From Vibrio mangrovi (lineage in GTDB: Bacteria > Pseudomonadota > Gammaproteobacteria > Enterobacterales > Vibrionaceae), in assembly GCF_024346955.1 (NCBI RefSeq), contig NZ_AP024884.1, positions 248,001 through 312,000 on the forward strand: a DNA stretch of 64,000 nt. Reading direction: 5' to 3'. Under the pieces are notes generated by a model that was not told where the DNA came from, made no database searches, and saw only the letters and a list, made by a program, of their open reading frames with translations. Of this stretch, positions 18,769-28,243 are shown piece after piece. How positions within the stretch are numbered: the stretch's first letter is position 1; every line of letters begins with the position of its first letter. The translations under genes and the position numbers were made by a program.

Positions 18769-18870
18769 AGGATTCATCCTTTCAATTTTGATTCCATTTA
18801 ATCATTTGCTTAGTTTTAGTCATCACGATACCCCGTTTATTCATTTTTTTGCTTGATCTCGATCTCAAAT

Positions 18871-18929
18871 AATCAAAATGATTAAAATTAATCAAAAATG
18901 TCTTTCTGATAAGACGTTTTTTGATTAAT
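18871..18929. promoter_or_regulatory. Operator-like inverted repeats between the divergent catabolic arms
   Basis: AATCA-AAA-TGATT lies at 18871-18883. A larger nested inverted repeat follows: ATTAATCAAAAA (18887-18898) pairs with TTTTTTGATTAAT (18917-18929), enclosing GTCTT/AAGAC. The shared half-site AATCAAAA suggests binding by the DeoR regulator encoded at 21325, controlling both arms. Confidence 0.55.
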
Positions 18930-18962
18930 ATGAATAAAAACGATAGAGGAATAAAAGCAGAC

Positions 18963-20345
18963 ATGTCGAATCAAAGCTTCACAGACCTGCCACAGATCAT
19001 CGTGTCTGATGACTTTACCGGGGCAAATGATATCGGAGTGGGATTAGTGGATTCCGGTTCACGGGTGTCCGTGATTCTGAATCCGTCGTCCCGGACAGCA
19101 CTTCGCTCTGATACGGCTTATGTATTGTGTTCCGATAGTCGGGATGATGAAGCTGCGGTTGCGAAGGGAAAATTACAGCAACTGATCCGACTATATCCGG
19201 AAATGGTGCAGCAACAGGTTTTGCTTAAGAAAGTTGATTCGACATTGCGGGGAAATATCGGCGCTGAGATTGCGTCTTTTGTTGATATGCATTTCCCGCT
19301 TGCCATTGTTGCGATCGGTGCACCGGAAGCAGGGCGCCGGACCACACAAGGATACTGTTATGTCCATGATCAGCTGCTCACCGAAACCGAATATGCCTCT
19401 GACCCGAAATCGCCGGTTCGTTCAGCCCGGATCAAAGTGTTACTGGAAACACAGACAGCTCTGACTGTGGATGAATTGTTTATCGACGAAGTCCGAACCG
19501 CATCATTGGCTGAGCGTCTGGAGTCGCTTCATCGATCCGGTGCTCAGGTAATTGTCTGCGATGCAGAAACCGCATCTGACTTACGGGCAATTTATCAGGC
19601 TGCGACTCAGTTGAGTTGCCACACACTGCTGGTGACGACCGGAGAAATGGCTGCGGCGGTAAAACCGAGGGCTGCATCTCATCAGGCACTCTGTATACCC
19701 AATGCGATGCCTCTGCTGGGAGTCATCGGTTCGATGAGTCAGGTCACGCTTGAACAGGTAGAAGCGCTGGAATCTCACCAAAACGTCACCATGCTTGATG
19801 TCAGTGTGGCTGATGTTCTCAGCCCAGAAAGAGAGAAATATCAGCACTCATTGGTACGGGATATCACCGCGAGTCTGAAAAATCATCATCACTGTTTGAT
19901 TTGTACCTGTCAGAATGCCGCCCAACGGCATGAAATCCAAGAGATTTGCGATGCATTCAATCTTTCCCGTCCGGAGCTGGGAAACCGGCTCAAGCAGTTT
20001 TTGGCACAGGTTGTCCGGTCAGTGATGCAACCGGCTCATCAGCATTTGCCGGGATCTTTATTACTGTGTGGCGGTGATATTGCGCTGGCAGTCTGCCGTG
20101 AACTGGAGGGTGATCAGTTCGAACTCCAGGGGATGATCGCAGGATGTCTGCCCTGCGGCACGTTGTCTTATGGCAACCGGTCATCTTTGGCTGAATTGAC
20201 CATTCCGGTTTTTACCAAAGCCGGAGGATTCGGTGACCCCACCAGCTTTACACAACTGATTGAATTTTTAGAACATTATCGGTTTTCGGAACACATGCAG
20301 CTTGGGGAACAAGTACAGTTTTTGCAACAAGAGGATAAATCATGA
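18963..20345 (+). CDS. Four-carbon acid sugar kinase (DUF1537/OtnK-DtnK family)
   Basis: About 460 residues. The N-terminal signature SDDFTGANDIGVGL and the C-terminal KAGGFGDPTSF match the family, which phosphorylates D-threonate, erythronate and similar four-carbon acids at position 4. It overlaps the next gene by ATGA, and that gene is its expected pathway partner. The start is uncertain: 18963 gives the tightest family fit, 18930 is an alternative, and an earlier TTG lies inside the inverted repeat. Confidence 0.9.
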   Translation: MSNQSFTDLPQIIVSDDFTGANDIGVGLVDSGSRVSVILNPSSRTALRSDTAYVLCSDSRDDEAAVAKGKLQQLIRLYPEMVQQQVLLKKVDSTLRGNIGAEIASFVDMHFPLAIVAIGAPEAGRRTTQGYCYVHDQLLTETEYASDPKSPVRSARIKVLLETQTALTVDELFIDEVRTASLAERLESLHRSGAQVIVCDAETASDLRAIYQAATQLSCHTLLVTTGEMAAAVKPRAASHQALCIPNAMPLLGVIGSMSQVTLEQVEALESHQNVTMLDVSVADVLSPEREKYQHSLVRDITASLKNHHHCLICTCQNAAQRHEIQEICDAFNLSRPELGNRLKQFLAQVVRSVMQPAHQHLPGSLLLCGGDIALAVCRELEGDQFELQGMIAGCLPCGTLSYGNRSSLAELTIPVFTKAGGFGDPTSFTQLIEFLEHYRFSEHMQLGEQVQFLQQEDKS

Positions 20346-21328
20346 ACGGTATCATCGGTATTACCATGGGCGACCCAGCCGGGATTGGCCCGGAAATTAT
20401 TATGAAGGCACTGGCAACCCCGTTGTTGTCCGGCCGCAAATGTATTGTGATTGGCAGTGCGGAGATCCTGCATTTAGTGCAGGATAAAGGGCTCAGCCCT
20501 GCACTTGATATTCATACGATAGAGCAGGTTGAAGATGCGGTTTTTGCTCCGGATGTTGTGAATGTCATCGATATTCCACTGACTGATCCGGCTGCATTTC
20601 GTTTTGGAGAAGTACAGGCTCAGGCCGGTGATCTTGCCTACCGTTGTATTAAAAAAGCAACGGAGCTGGCAATGAATGATGAAATCTCTGCCGTTGCGAC
20701 AGCGCCGCTGAACAAGGAAGCATTACATTTGGCCGGACACCATTATCCCGGCCATACAGAATTGCTGGCCCATTTAACCGGGACCAAAGACTTTGCTATG
20801 GTTCTGTATACGGATACGTTGAAGGTGATTCATGTTTCGACCCATATTTCTCTGCTGAATTTCCTGAAAAATCTCAGTCAGGAACGGGTTGCTACCGTTA
20901 TCGGCATTGCCGATTCATTCATGAAAAAGGCGGGATTTGAACATCCGCGGATTGCGGTTGCTGGTGTGAATCCTCATGCCGGAGAGAACGGTCTCTTCGG
21001 TGAGGAAGAAAATACGATCCTGAATCCGGTGATTCAGGCAATGCAGGAAAAAGGTCTGGATGTTTCCGGCCCATGCCCGCCGGATACGGTGTTTTTACAG
21101 ACCAAACAAGGTCAATACGACATCGTTGTGGCAATGTATCATGACCAGGGCCACATTCCATTGAAACTGATGGGGTTTTATGATGGCGTTAATATTACAG
21201 CTGGATTACCATTCTTCAGAACATCCGCCGACCACGGGACCGCATTTGATATCGCATGGACCGGAAAAGCAAATCCGGAAAGTATGATCACTTCGGTCGA
21301 ACTAGCAGTGAAATTAAGCAATATATGA
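20342..21328 (+). CDS. PdxA2-type 4-phospho-acid-sugar dehydrogenase (decarboxylating)
   Basis: 328 residues of the PdxA family: TMGDPAGIGPEI at the start, zinc-binding GHTELLAHL and YHDQGHIPLK. Next to a DUF1537 kinase this is the catabolic PdxA2 branch, which converts 4-phospho-D-threonate or erythronate to dihydroxyacetone phosphate and CO2, rather than vitamin B6 synthesis. It overlaps both neighbours at stop/start codons. Confidence 0.9.
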   Translation: MNGIIGITMGDPAGIGPEIIMKALATPLLSGRKCIVIGSAEILHLVQDKGLSPALDIHTIEQVEDAVFAPDVVNVIDIPLTDPAAFRFGEVQAQAGDLAYRCIKKATELAMNDEISAVATAPLNKEALHLAGHHYPGHTELLAHLTGTKDFAMVLYTDTLKVIHVSTHISLLNFLKNLSQERVATVIGIADSFMKKAGFEHPRIAVAGVNPHAGENGLFGEEENTILNPVIQAMQEKGLDVSGPCPPDTVFLQTKQGQYDIVVAMYHDQGHIPLKLMGFYDGVNITAGLPFFRTSADHGTAFDIAWTGKANPESMITSVELAVKLSNI

Positions 21329-22083
21329 AGAATCAGTATCGGGTTGAAAAAATAGTTGAATACTTAACTGTCCATAATCTGGCGACAGTTGAGGATTTGG
21401 TTAAAGTTGTCAAAGTATCACCGGCGACAATACGTCGTGATCTGGTCAAACTGGATGAACAAGGGGTGATCACCCGAACACATGGCGGCGTCTCTCTCAA
21501 CCGTTTTGTGGCGTCGCAGCCGACCACCAATGAAAAAATCATGCAGAATCCCCGCGAAAAGAACCTGATCGCCGAAGCGGCAGCAGCTTTGGTCAGTCCG
21601 GGAGATTCTGTCGTGCTTGATGCCGGAACGACATCAATGGCACTTGCCAGACACTTTATCGATATTCCGCTGCGGGTGATTACCGTCGACCTGCACATTG
21701 CACTATTCCTTTCCCAGTACAAACAAATTGAAGTGATTGTTGCCGGAGGCCGGGTTGATGACAGTAGTCAGTCAACGGTTGGTGAGCATTGCCGTTCTCT
21801 GCTGCGTTCGATTAACCCGGATATTGCGTTTGTCACCTGTAATTCGTGGAGTGTTGAGCGGGGCATCACCACGCCAACGGAAGAGAAGACCATCCTCAAA
21901 CGGGATCTGATGGCCAATGCCGATAAGAAAATCATGATCGCCGACAGTAGCAAATACGGGAAATACTCCCTGTTTAAAGTGTGTGATCTGCATGAAATAG
22001 ACATGATCATCTCTGACCGGCAATTGGATGATGAAGTTCAGTCTCAACTGGCATTGAATGGTATTCATCATATTTTGGTCTGA
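21325..22083 (+). CDS. DeoR-family regulator of the catabolic island
   Basis: 252 residues with a DeoR helix-turn-helix (VSPATIRRDLVKLDE) and sensor domain (LDAGTTSMALARHF, VAGGRVDD, FVTCNSW). The ATG overlaps the pdxA2-like stop (ATGA at 21325-21328). As last gene of the rightward arm it probably represses both arms through the repeats at 18871-18929. Confidence 0.9.
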   Translation: MKNQYRVEKIVEYLTVHNLATVEDLVKVVKVSPATIRRDLVKLDEQGVITRTHGGVSLNRFVASQPTTNEKIMQNPREKNLIAEAAAALVSPGDSVVLDAGTTSMALARHFIDIPLRVITVDLHIALFLSQYKQIEVIVAGGRVDDSSQSTVGEHCRSLLRSINPDIAFVTCNSWSVERGITTPTEEKTILKRDLMANADKKIMIADSSKYGKYSLFKVCDLHEIDMIISDRQLDDEVQSQLALNGIHHILV

Positions 22084-22094
22084 CTTGTAGGGTA

Positions 22095-22136
22095 ACGGAT
22101 GGATAAGTAATGATTGTCTTTCCATCCGTACTTTTC
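22095..22136 (+). terminator. Terminator after the DeoR gene
   Basis: Stem ACGGATGGA (22095-22103) pairs with TCCATCCGT (22121-22129), followed by a CTTTTC tail. It also separates the convergent hydrolase gene. Confidence 0.7.
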
Positions 22137-22149
22137 GTGTATGTGCTGT

Positions 22150-23049
22150 TTAACTCCTGCCTGCCATTTCACGGATTGCTGCATCTACCAGATCCGGGTG
22201 TTGCAGATGGATCAGATGACCGGCTTCCGGAATCCACTCGATTTCCAACTGACTCTGTTTAAACAGGGATTTGGCGTAGTTAGCATTTTCCGGGATCACC
22301 AGTTCATCTTTGGTTCCCTGTAATATGGTAATGGGGACGGACAGTCGGGCAAGCCGGCTCTGGACCTGAGCCAGACTGGTGGAAAGCTGTAACACCTCCA
22401 TATTTGAGTAATACCAGTGATCCGGCACCCAGGCATGCGGCAGCCAACTGAGCAGACTGTTATACCAGCGGTACTCTGCCAGTTTCGGGCTGATGTCTCC
22501 GGCCAGAATGACCACTCCACGAACATATTCCGGGTAAAATGAAGCCAGAATCGGGGCAAGAGATCCTCCCAGAGAGTGACCGACCAGAATGAATTTCTGG
22601 TGGTTATTCTGCTGCCAGATCTGTTGCAGCGCCGGGCCAATCAAACTGGCCTGCTGTTCTAAATTGGTTGGAAATTCTGTACCGGGATAACCGGACTGTC
22701 CCCAACCGGGCCGATCCAGTGAAACCAGCCGGAATTGCCGACGCAGATCATCATCCAGAAAATAACGGGCGAAGCTGTTCCAGCCGCCGGGTGTGCCGTG
22801 AACAAACACGACTGTCGGACGACTCTTCGCGCTGTCGTCACTACTGACATAACGGAGCTGGTAGCTCTCGTTTCCCTGCCCGGCAGACACGATATGCGTT
22901 TTGATCAGATTCGGGGTATCGAGCACTTGCCGGGTTGTCTGCTTGTTCTGTTCAATCTCCTTTGGCATAGAACAACCGGCGAGTCCGATGAACAACAATG
23001 CCGTGAACCATAATCTGATGGATAAGGGTTCTATGGACAAGAGCTTCAT
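22150..23049 (-). CDS. Alpha/beta-hydrolase lipoprotein
   Basis: 299 residues. The signal peptide ends in a lipobox (LAGC, Cys about 26). The hydrolase domain has the oxyanion loop FVHGTPGG, nucleophile elbow GHSLGG and the final His in GHLIHL. It is probably an envelope-anchored esterase or lipase. It is the last gene of the olsF operon and overlaps olsF by ATGA, so it may act on the lipids made there. Confidence 0.88.
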   Translation of the reverse strand: MKLLSIEPLSIRLWFTALLFIGLAGCSMPKEIEQNKQTTRQVLDTPNLIKTHIVSAGQGNESYQLRYVSSDDSAKSRPTVVFVHGTPGGWNSFARYFLDDDLRRQFRLVSLDRPGWGQSGYPGTEFPTNLEQQASLIGPALQQIWQQNNHQKFILVGHSLGGSLAPILASFYPEYVRGVVILAGDISPKLAEYRWYNSLLSWLPHAWVPDHWYYSNMEVLQLSTSLAQVQSRLARLSVPITILQGTKDELVIPENANYAKSLFKQSQLEIEWIPEAGHLIHLQHPDLVDAAIREMAGRS

Positions 23050-24845
23050 ACCTGAGGCTCCTTCTGAGTCATATTCCGGCCTGAGTCTTGCGATGATGGT
23101 TTTTCTCCAGAGAGATAGTGCACAGCTTCCGACCTCCCCATATATTTTGCCAGCGTTCCCAGCGGGACATTCTTCAGGTTAACGACAATCAGGCCGTCCA
23201 GTGTGTCCTGAAAAGCGTGGTCGACATTAAAACAGACCAGTTTGCCATTCATTTTCAGATACTGTCGTAACAAAACCGGTAAACCTTTGCCTTGTTCCAT
23301 TCGGGTAAGTACTTTGGACAGCAGCGCGACGTTGGCAAGTGACGACAGCAGATGAGGCTGCCAGAAGATTTTTCCGCTATTGCGCAGTGGTGTCCGTGGC
23401 GCGACCAGTGTGGCTTTTTCCCGGTCATAATGATGAATCGACAGGGTTGCGGCCATCAGTTGTCTGGCAACGGCACTGTATTCATTGCTGATACTGACCG
23501 GGCCAAACAGATGAGTATAGCGGGGATGACGGACGACAAAGGCTGCGATTCCCTGCCATAGTAGTAAGAGTGAGTTGAGCTTTTTCTGGTAGCGCATTGC
23601 AACCACTGAACGACCAAGTTCAAGGCTACAGTCAAGTGTATCAAGGAAGGCTTGATCATAGTTGAACAGGCTGCGTGAGTAGAGTCCATCCAGACCGTAC
23701 TGCCGGATCAACTGATCAACCATCCCGAGCCGGTAGGCTCCGACCAGACAACGATCGGTTTTGTGCCAGACAAACAGTTGGTGATAGTAGAGATCATACT
23801 CATCCAGATCACAGGCGAGTCCGCTTCCTTCGCCGACGGCCCGGAAAGTTTCTTCCCGAACCCGGCCGATTTCCCTGATCGTATAGGGAATCAACTGGCT
23901 GGGAGCGCAGTAGACGGCATACTCTCCCTGATCCAACAGATGCATTGATTCAGGCAGGTTTTGCAGCTCCTGCTCAATAAGGTCCGGTGAAACCGGGTCA
24001 ATGATTGGTGCACTGAAGTCGTGAGAAGTCTGGTTTTGTTCTGTGGTAGGTGCCGGACGCATCAGATAGGTGTTGAGCCGCAGGTAATTGACCAGATCCC
24101 GGTCGTCTTCAATATTTGCGATTTCACTGTAGCTGATAGTTTGCCCGACAGAAATATCGATCCGGGTCGCATTTTTATGCAGCATTTCCCGCGCCAGTAA
24201 TGCTGTGCGTAGCAACGGATGTATTTTCCCCGCCCGGTAAAATAGCTGACTGTTGCGGCCGTTGATAAAAATCGGAACCGTTGCTGCCTGACTGCGGCGG
24301 ATGAACTTTGCTACCGAGCGGCTCCATTCAATATCGGCCAGCTCTGTTGAGCCTTTGGGATAGGTTGAGACTTCCCCGGCCGGGAAGATAATCAGTGTTC
24401 CTCCATCAGCAAGGTGGCGGTGAGCATCGCGGATTGCCGCCCGGTTCATCTGTTGGGATGATTGTCCTTCGAATACATCTACACCGATAAATAATTCATC
24501 CAGTTCTGGCAGACGTTTGAGCAGATGGTTCGCCAGTACTTTAACGTCCGGGCGGATCGAACCAATCAGATCCGCCAGAATCACACCTTCAATTGCACCC
24601 AGCGGATGATTGGCGACAATCACCAGCGGACCAGTCCGGGGAATTGTTTCGACAGAACCAGAACTCAGCCGGTAATCGATATTTAACACTGACAGGGTGT
24701 AGCGCATGAACTCGAAGCTGGAAAGTTGCTGCGGCCTTTTCTGATACAGCGTATCGAGCTTACCGAGTCCGGTGACCCATTCCAGTAGTGACTCTCCGAG
24801 TCCGAACGGGGTATAACGGTGAAGACGAAACGGGCTGGTGGTCAT
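23046..24845 (-). CDS. olsF: Bifunctional ornithine-lipid synthase, OlsF type
   Basis: 599 residues. The N-terminal half is a PlsC-like acyltransferase (VANHPLGAIEG is the HxxxxD-type region; FPAGEVST follows). The C-terminal half is an OlsB-like GNAT acyltransferase (AYRLGMVDQLI, ELGRSVV). This fused order matches OlsF, which makes ornithine lipids by N- and then O-acylation. The ATG at 24845 follows AAAGGAGT; a longer frame upstream has no site. It overlaps the membrane-protein gene before it. Confidence 0.85.
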   Translation of the reverse strand: MTTSPFRLHRYTPFGLGESLLEWVTGLGKLDTLYQKRPQQLSSFEFMRYTLSVLNIDYRLSSGSVETIPRTGPLVIVANHPLGAIEGVILADLIGSIRPDVKVLANHLLKRLPELDELFIGVDVFEGQSSQQMNRAAIRDAHRHLADGGTLIIFPAGEVSTYPKGSTELADIEWSRSVAKFIRRSQAATVPIFINGRNSQLFYRAGKIHPLLRTALLAREMLHKNATRIDISVGQTISYSEIANIEDDRDLVNYLRLNTYLMRPAPTTEQNQTSHDFSAPIIDPVSPDLIEQELQNLPESMHLLDQGEYAVYCAPSQLIPYTIREIGRVREETFRAVGEGSGLACDLDEYDLYYHQLFVWHKTDRCLVGAYRLGMVDQLIRQYGLDGLYSRSLFNYDQAFLDTLDCSLELGRSVVAMRYQKKLNSLLLLWQGIAAFVVRHPRYTHLFGPVSISNEYSAVARQLMAATLSIHHYDREKATLVAPRTPLRNSGKIFWQPHLLSSLANVALLSKVLTRMEQGKGLPVLLRQYLKMNGKLVCFNVDHAFQDTLDGLIVVNLKNVPLGTLAKYMGRSEAVHYLSGEKPSSQDSGRNMTQKEPQV

Positions 24846-25297
24846 GAGTGACTCCTTTTTACAAGACGATGCAGAATCCCTTGCTCGGACTGAAGATCTT
24901 TGAGCGTTAGATAGATCGCGCACAACAAAATGAGGCAGGCCATGCCAAACAAAAGACCACCGTCATCACCGATTACCCGGCCTGCGGCATCATAAGCGGG
25001 CATTCTGATACCCAGAGGTGTAAACAGATGGAAGAAAACCGCGCCGCTCATCAGGCCGGTTGCTAGAAGTGCGCCGAGTCCATGCCAACGACTGAATAGC
25101 AGAATGCTGGCAATCAGTTCTGCCGTACCGATGATATATGCACCATAGGCACCGAAGAAGTCCAGCCCTGACCATTCCCCCAGCGTACTGAAGATGTAGA
25201 TTGTTTCCGGGGCGTCGCTGAACTTATAGAACAGCGATTGAATGAACACAAATGCAATAAAGGCTGCCGGAAGATATTTGCTGATTTGGAATTTCAC
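24842..25297 (-). CDS. DoxX-like four-helix membrane protein
   Basis: About 151 residues with four membrane segments and an arrangement like DoxX-family proteins (YIIGTAELIASILLFS, GALLATGLMSGAVFFH). A GTG at 25297 is preferred because AAGGAG is six bases upstream; an ATG at 25333 overlapping the YHS gene is the alternative. Function unknown. It is stop/start-coupled to olsF. Confidence 0.65.
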   Translation of the reverse strand: MKFQISKYLPAAFIAFVFIQSLFYKFSDAPETIYIFSTLGEWSGLDFFGAYGAYIIGTAELIASILLFSRWHGLGALLATGLMSGAVFFHLFTPLGIRMPAYDAAGRVIGDDGGLLFGMACLILLCAIYLTLKDLQSEQGILHRLVKRSHS

Positions 25298-25329
25298 AGG
25301 GTACTCCTTATTTTGATCAGGTTGATTCA

Positions 25330-25773
25330 TCATTTTTGGCTCAGCAGGGCAGGCCAGTTTTTGTCACCCTCTTTGATCAGATTTTCACGATCATTGTCCC
25401 AGCGTCTTTTCACTTCTTTGTTGTAATTGAGATACAGTTTGTCATTCACAACCGCCCATAATTCAGGGTCTCCGGGGGCAAAGTCATTGACTGCGGCGAC
25501 GGCCCAGGCACAGTAACCACCGTATTGAGGGGCATATTTTTCCGGGTTGGAGGTGAACATATTTAAATGTTCGGCAGATGCGAAATACCAGTCGGCTCCC
25601 ATGTAGCTGGTTTTAAACTGAGATTTGCCTTTGACCGGCTGATGATCGGTAAAATAAGCAACGGTGTCATAACCACTGACAGCTTTATTACTGAAGAAAC
25701 CGGTGTAGATAGGATCTTCGGCCATCGCGAAAGGGCTGAACAGAATCAATAGTCCGATAATATAGGCTTTCAT
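25330..25773 (-). CDS. Secreted YHS-domain protein
   Basis: 147 residues with a signal peptide (ends FAMA) and a YHS domain (AVSGYDTVAYF, YAPQYGGYCAWAVA). YHS domains are thought to bind metal or heme. AGGAGGT precedes the ATG, which overlaps the stop of the NRDE gene. Confidence 0.85.
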   Translation of the reverse strand: MKAYIIGLLILFSPFAMAEDPIYTGFFSNKAVSGYDTVAYFTDHQPVKGKSQFKTSYMGADWYFASAEHLNMFTSNPEKYAPQYGGYCAWAVAAVNDFAPGDPELWAVVNDKLYLNYNKEVKRRWDNDRENLIKEGDKNWPALLSQK

Positions 25774-26522
25774 GCTGACCTCCTGTGGTCGTCAATATTT
25801 AAAGAATAACGGTGTGTCGTTAAAGATTGCTCTGATAGCTCACAGCAGGGTGAACCGGGGATATACACCATCTCTTTGTGTGTGTTGGATACACTGATAT
25901 GGGTGAAACTGACGGTATGAGCGTCTTCCCGGTGCATGCAGACCGAAAGGTGGCCAGAATCCGGTGCATGGTTGCGGTGGAAATCCAGCGCGTTTTGAAA
26001 AGTTGGCGTGAATTCGAGGTGCTGGTGATAGGCTGAATGGCGATAAGCCTGTACGCCTTTCAGATCAATCCCGGACGAAAACAGCGGGCAGCGGGTCGGA
26101 TAGATCCGTACTTTTTCTCCGTCCCACTCACAAGCGGTGACGTCTTTGCCGCCGCTGCAGACTTGTGTGTCAAAAGCCAGTAGCGTAAACGGGGCAAACT
26201 GCTGTGGAAGTATCTGCTGAAACCACTCGGTCACCTGTTTTGCTGAGACTGCCCCGGAGAGCATTCTGACCAGTTGTCCACGGCTGGTAAGTGGTCCGGA
26301 AGGCTCTTTGCCCTGATAGTTGTTAAGTAAGCAGAGCGAGACGCCGTATTCGTTGAGGCTGATCCAACTGCCTTGTCCGACCGGATCGATGGGCATCAGA
26401 ACAGAGACACCATCAATCTCAAACTGCCGGGGCGAATGCGCCAGTGCGCGGCTTTTCTGCTCGTCCCGGTTGAAGAAGAGCTGATAACCGTCCGGGGTGA
26501 GAAACCATGATACTGAGCACAT
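25770..26522 (-). CDS. NRDE-family (TANGO2-like) protein
   Basis: 250 residues beginning MCSVSWF with the name-giving FNRDEQ at about residue 18. The family resembles Ntn hydrolases and its eukaryotic member TANGO2 has been linked to lipid or heme handling, but the activity is unknown. It starts three bases after the DinB stop. Confidence 0.8.
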   Translation of the reverse strand: MCSVSWFLTPDGYQLFFNRDEQKSRALAHSPRQFEIDGVSVLMPIDPVGQGSWISLNEYGVSLCLLNNYQGKEPSGPLTSRGQLVRMLSGAVSAKQVTEWFQQILPQQFAPFTLLAFDTQVCSGGKDVTACEWDGEKVRIYPTRCPLFSSGIDLKGVQAYRHSAYHQHLEFTPTFQNALDFHRNHAPDSGHLSVCMHREDAHTVSFTHISVSNTHKEMVYIPGSPCCELSEQSLTTHRYSLNIDDHRRSA

Positions 26523-26525
26523 AGC

Positions 26526-27077
26526 TTATTTCCCCCTCAGGTAAGATGCTGTAGTTGGGGCATAACCCAAAGCATCATCAGTTTCCACGTGATGCAGGCT
26601 GAGTGTTGCTTTCGCCATTGCAAAGTGGTGAGTTGCATGTAACGCAGCAAAAGTGAGTTCTCTTTCCTGCGTTGACATCATTTCGCAAACCTCGGTTTGA
26701 GTCAGGGAAACCTCAGTCAGCATTCTGACCGGTTTGGTCAGACTGGCCGGTTCTATCCAGTTAAGCCAGTGAATGAATTCATCAATCTCAGCTATTGCTT
26801 TTTGCCGGGAGGTTTCAACAGTGTCACCACGGCGGCGCTGGTTGTAATCGATGATGCCATCAGCATGGTAAATCGCCTGAAACACGTCGAGCAGATGGCG
26901 AAAATGCTGCCCGACAGTACTGGTAATGTGCGGTGGTGCAGCATAGCAATACTGCTCATCGGTAATTGACTGTAAAAACTGATATCCCTGTTCCAGCGTT
27001 TCGATGCATCCCTGCGTTGCCACAGTCGGCTGAGGGGGATAGTGTGTCTGAGCTAAATTTTCAGAAGTCGTTAACAT
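26526..27077 (-). CDS. DinB-family putative metal-dependent enzyme
   Basis: 183 residues forming a four-helix bundle with metal-ligand histidines in GQHFRHLLD and ATHHFAMA. Many DinB-fold proteins are thiol-dependent transferases or hydrolases. GAGGC precedes the ATG. The partner is not evident. Confidence 0.75.
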   Translation of the reverse strand: MLTTSENLAQTHYPPQPTVATQGCIETLEQGYQFLQSITDEQYCYAAPPHITSTVGQHFRHLLDVFQAIYHADGIIDYNQRRRGDTVETSRQKAIAEIDEFIHWLNWIEPASLTKPVRMLTEVSLTQTEVCEMMSTQERELTFAALHATHHFAMAKATLSLHHVETDDALGYAPTTASYLRGK

Positions 27078-27109
27078 AAGAATGCCTCATTCAATCCATT
27101 GATATTGGT

Positions 27110-28243
27110 TTAATCTGTTGTGGGATAATGCCGGGTCAGCCGACGTTCTGTGCGCCATGCACGAATTAGTGAACGAAGGGACGGCGGACGGTAGCCCCGG
27201 CGTTTTTGTCTGGCCCCGATTTCAAACAGAATGCGGTATTGACGAAGCAGCGTTGTGACGATTTCCCACAGGGATGTATTGCGATCCCAGATGTGGGTCG
27301 CTTCGCTGCTGGCTCCGTTTATTTCCAGAATAGTGAAGTCTGTTCCGGCCATCAGATGGTGGATATCGAGGAACTTGATATCGAGCCGTCCGTAGTAATA
27401 GCCGTCAACATCGGCAAGAATTTCATCCAGCCGTTGAGTGAGTGCCTTGGTAATGTAGCGGTTGCCGTCGCGGAATATTGAACCCCGGCTATGGCTTCCG
27501 GCAAATGCCAGTTGAAACTCTTCTCCCTGTGGAACCACCCAATCCAGTCTGTGCTGATGGCGGGGCAGATAGAGATGGCTGAGTTGACCAGCCCTCGGAT
27601 TCATGTCAATGAGTTCTTGCAGCGTATGAATACCATCGCCAACGACGAAGGGTGTATATTTCAGTGTGACGGAAATGATTCTGCCTTGTTTTTCTCCGGG
27701 ATAACGGACATAGAAAATACCGGCTTCTGCCTGATAAGGTGCTTTTTGTTGTAACAGGAAACGGGCCTGTTGCGGAAACTGAGCAATGTAGTCCTGTAAT
27801 TGTTGTGGATGATTAATTAGCCTGACACCGGCTCCCCGGCAGCCGAGATCCGGTTTGGCAACCAGCGGAAACTGCAGCCCGGCCTGAGTTAGTGTTTGTT
27901 GTGCCTGACGGGTTTGCTCTTCAACTGGCTCGTCTGTTCTGGTCAGGGTAATAAATGGGGCAATCCATTTTTGTGCCTGAGGACCGGCAAGACTTAAAAT
28001 ATCATGTTTGGATTCACCCACCATGCCACTGAGCTCGATAGTCGGGTTGGCGACTAACGGCAGACGCAGATCACCATAACGGACTCCCAGCAACAGACTT
28101 TGTACGACGACCGGTGCATAAAATAACCAGCCGGGAAGAAACTCAAACGGAGAAACCGCCCGTTGTGTGTCAGCCTCCAGTGCCGGCATGCCCGCATTGA
28201 TTTTATCAGCACGAATACACTGAACGTGAAATGTTGAATTCAT
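27110..28243 (-). CDS. ATP-grasp domain protein
   Basis: About 377 residues. ATP-grasp features include VAKPDLGCRGAGVRLI and the metal-binding end ILEINGASSEATHIWD. Such enzymes join a carboxylate to an amine; the substrate is unknown. The ATG at 28243 has AGAGGA upstream and overlaps the DedA stop (ATGA). A ligase in a lipid operon could build an amino-acid head group, but this is speculation. Confidence 0.75.
   Translation of the reverse strand: MNSTFHVQCIRADKINAGMPALEADTQRAVSPFEFLPGWLFYAPVVVQSLLLGVRYGDLRLPLVANPTIELSGMVGESKHDILSLAGPQAQKWIAPFITLTRTDEPVEEQTRQAQQTLTQAGLQFPLVAKPDLGCRGAGVRLINHPQQLQDYIAQFPQQARFLLQQKAPYQAEAGIFYVRYPGEKQGRIISVTLKYTPFVVGDGIHTLQELIDMNPRAGQLSHLYLPRHQHRLDWVVPQGEEFQLAFAGSHSRGSIFRDGNRYITKALTQRLDEILADVDGYYYGRLDIKFLDIHHLMAGTDFTILEINGASSEATHIWDRNTSLWEIVTTLLRQYRILFEIGARQKRRGYRPPSLRSLIRAWRTERRLTRHYPTTD

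Noticed and set aside
20342..21328. pdxA of vitamin B6 synthesis
   Set aside because: Its place directly after a four-carbon acid kinase points to the catabolic PdxA2 branch; no rsmA/ksgA or surA neighbour is seen.
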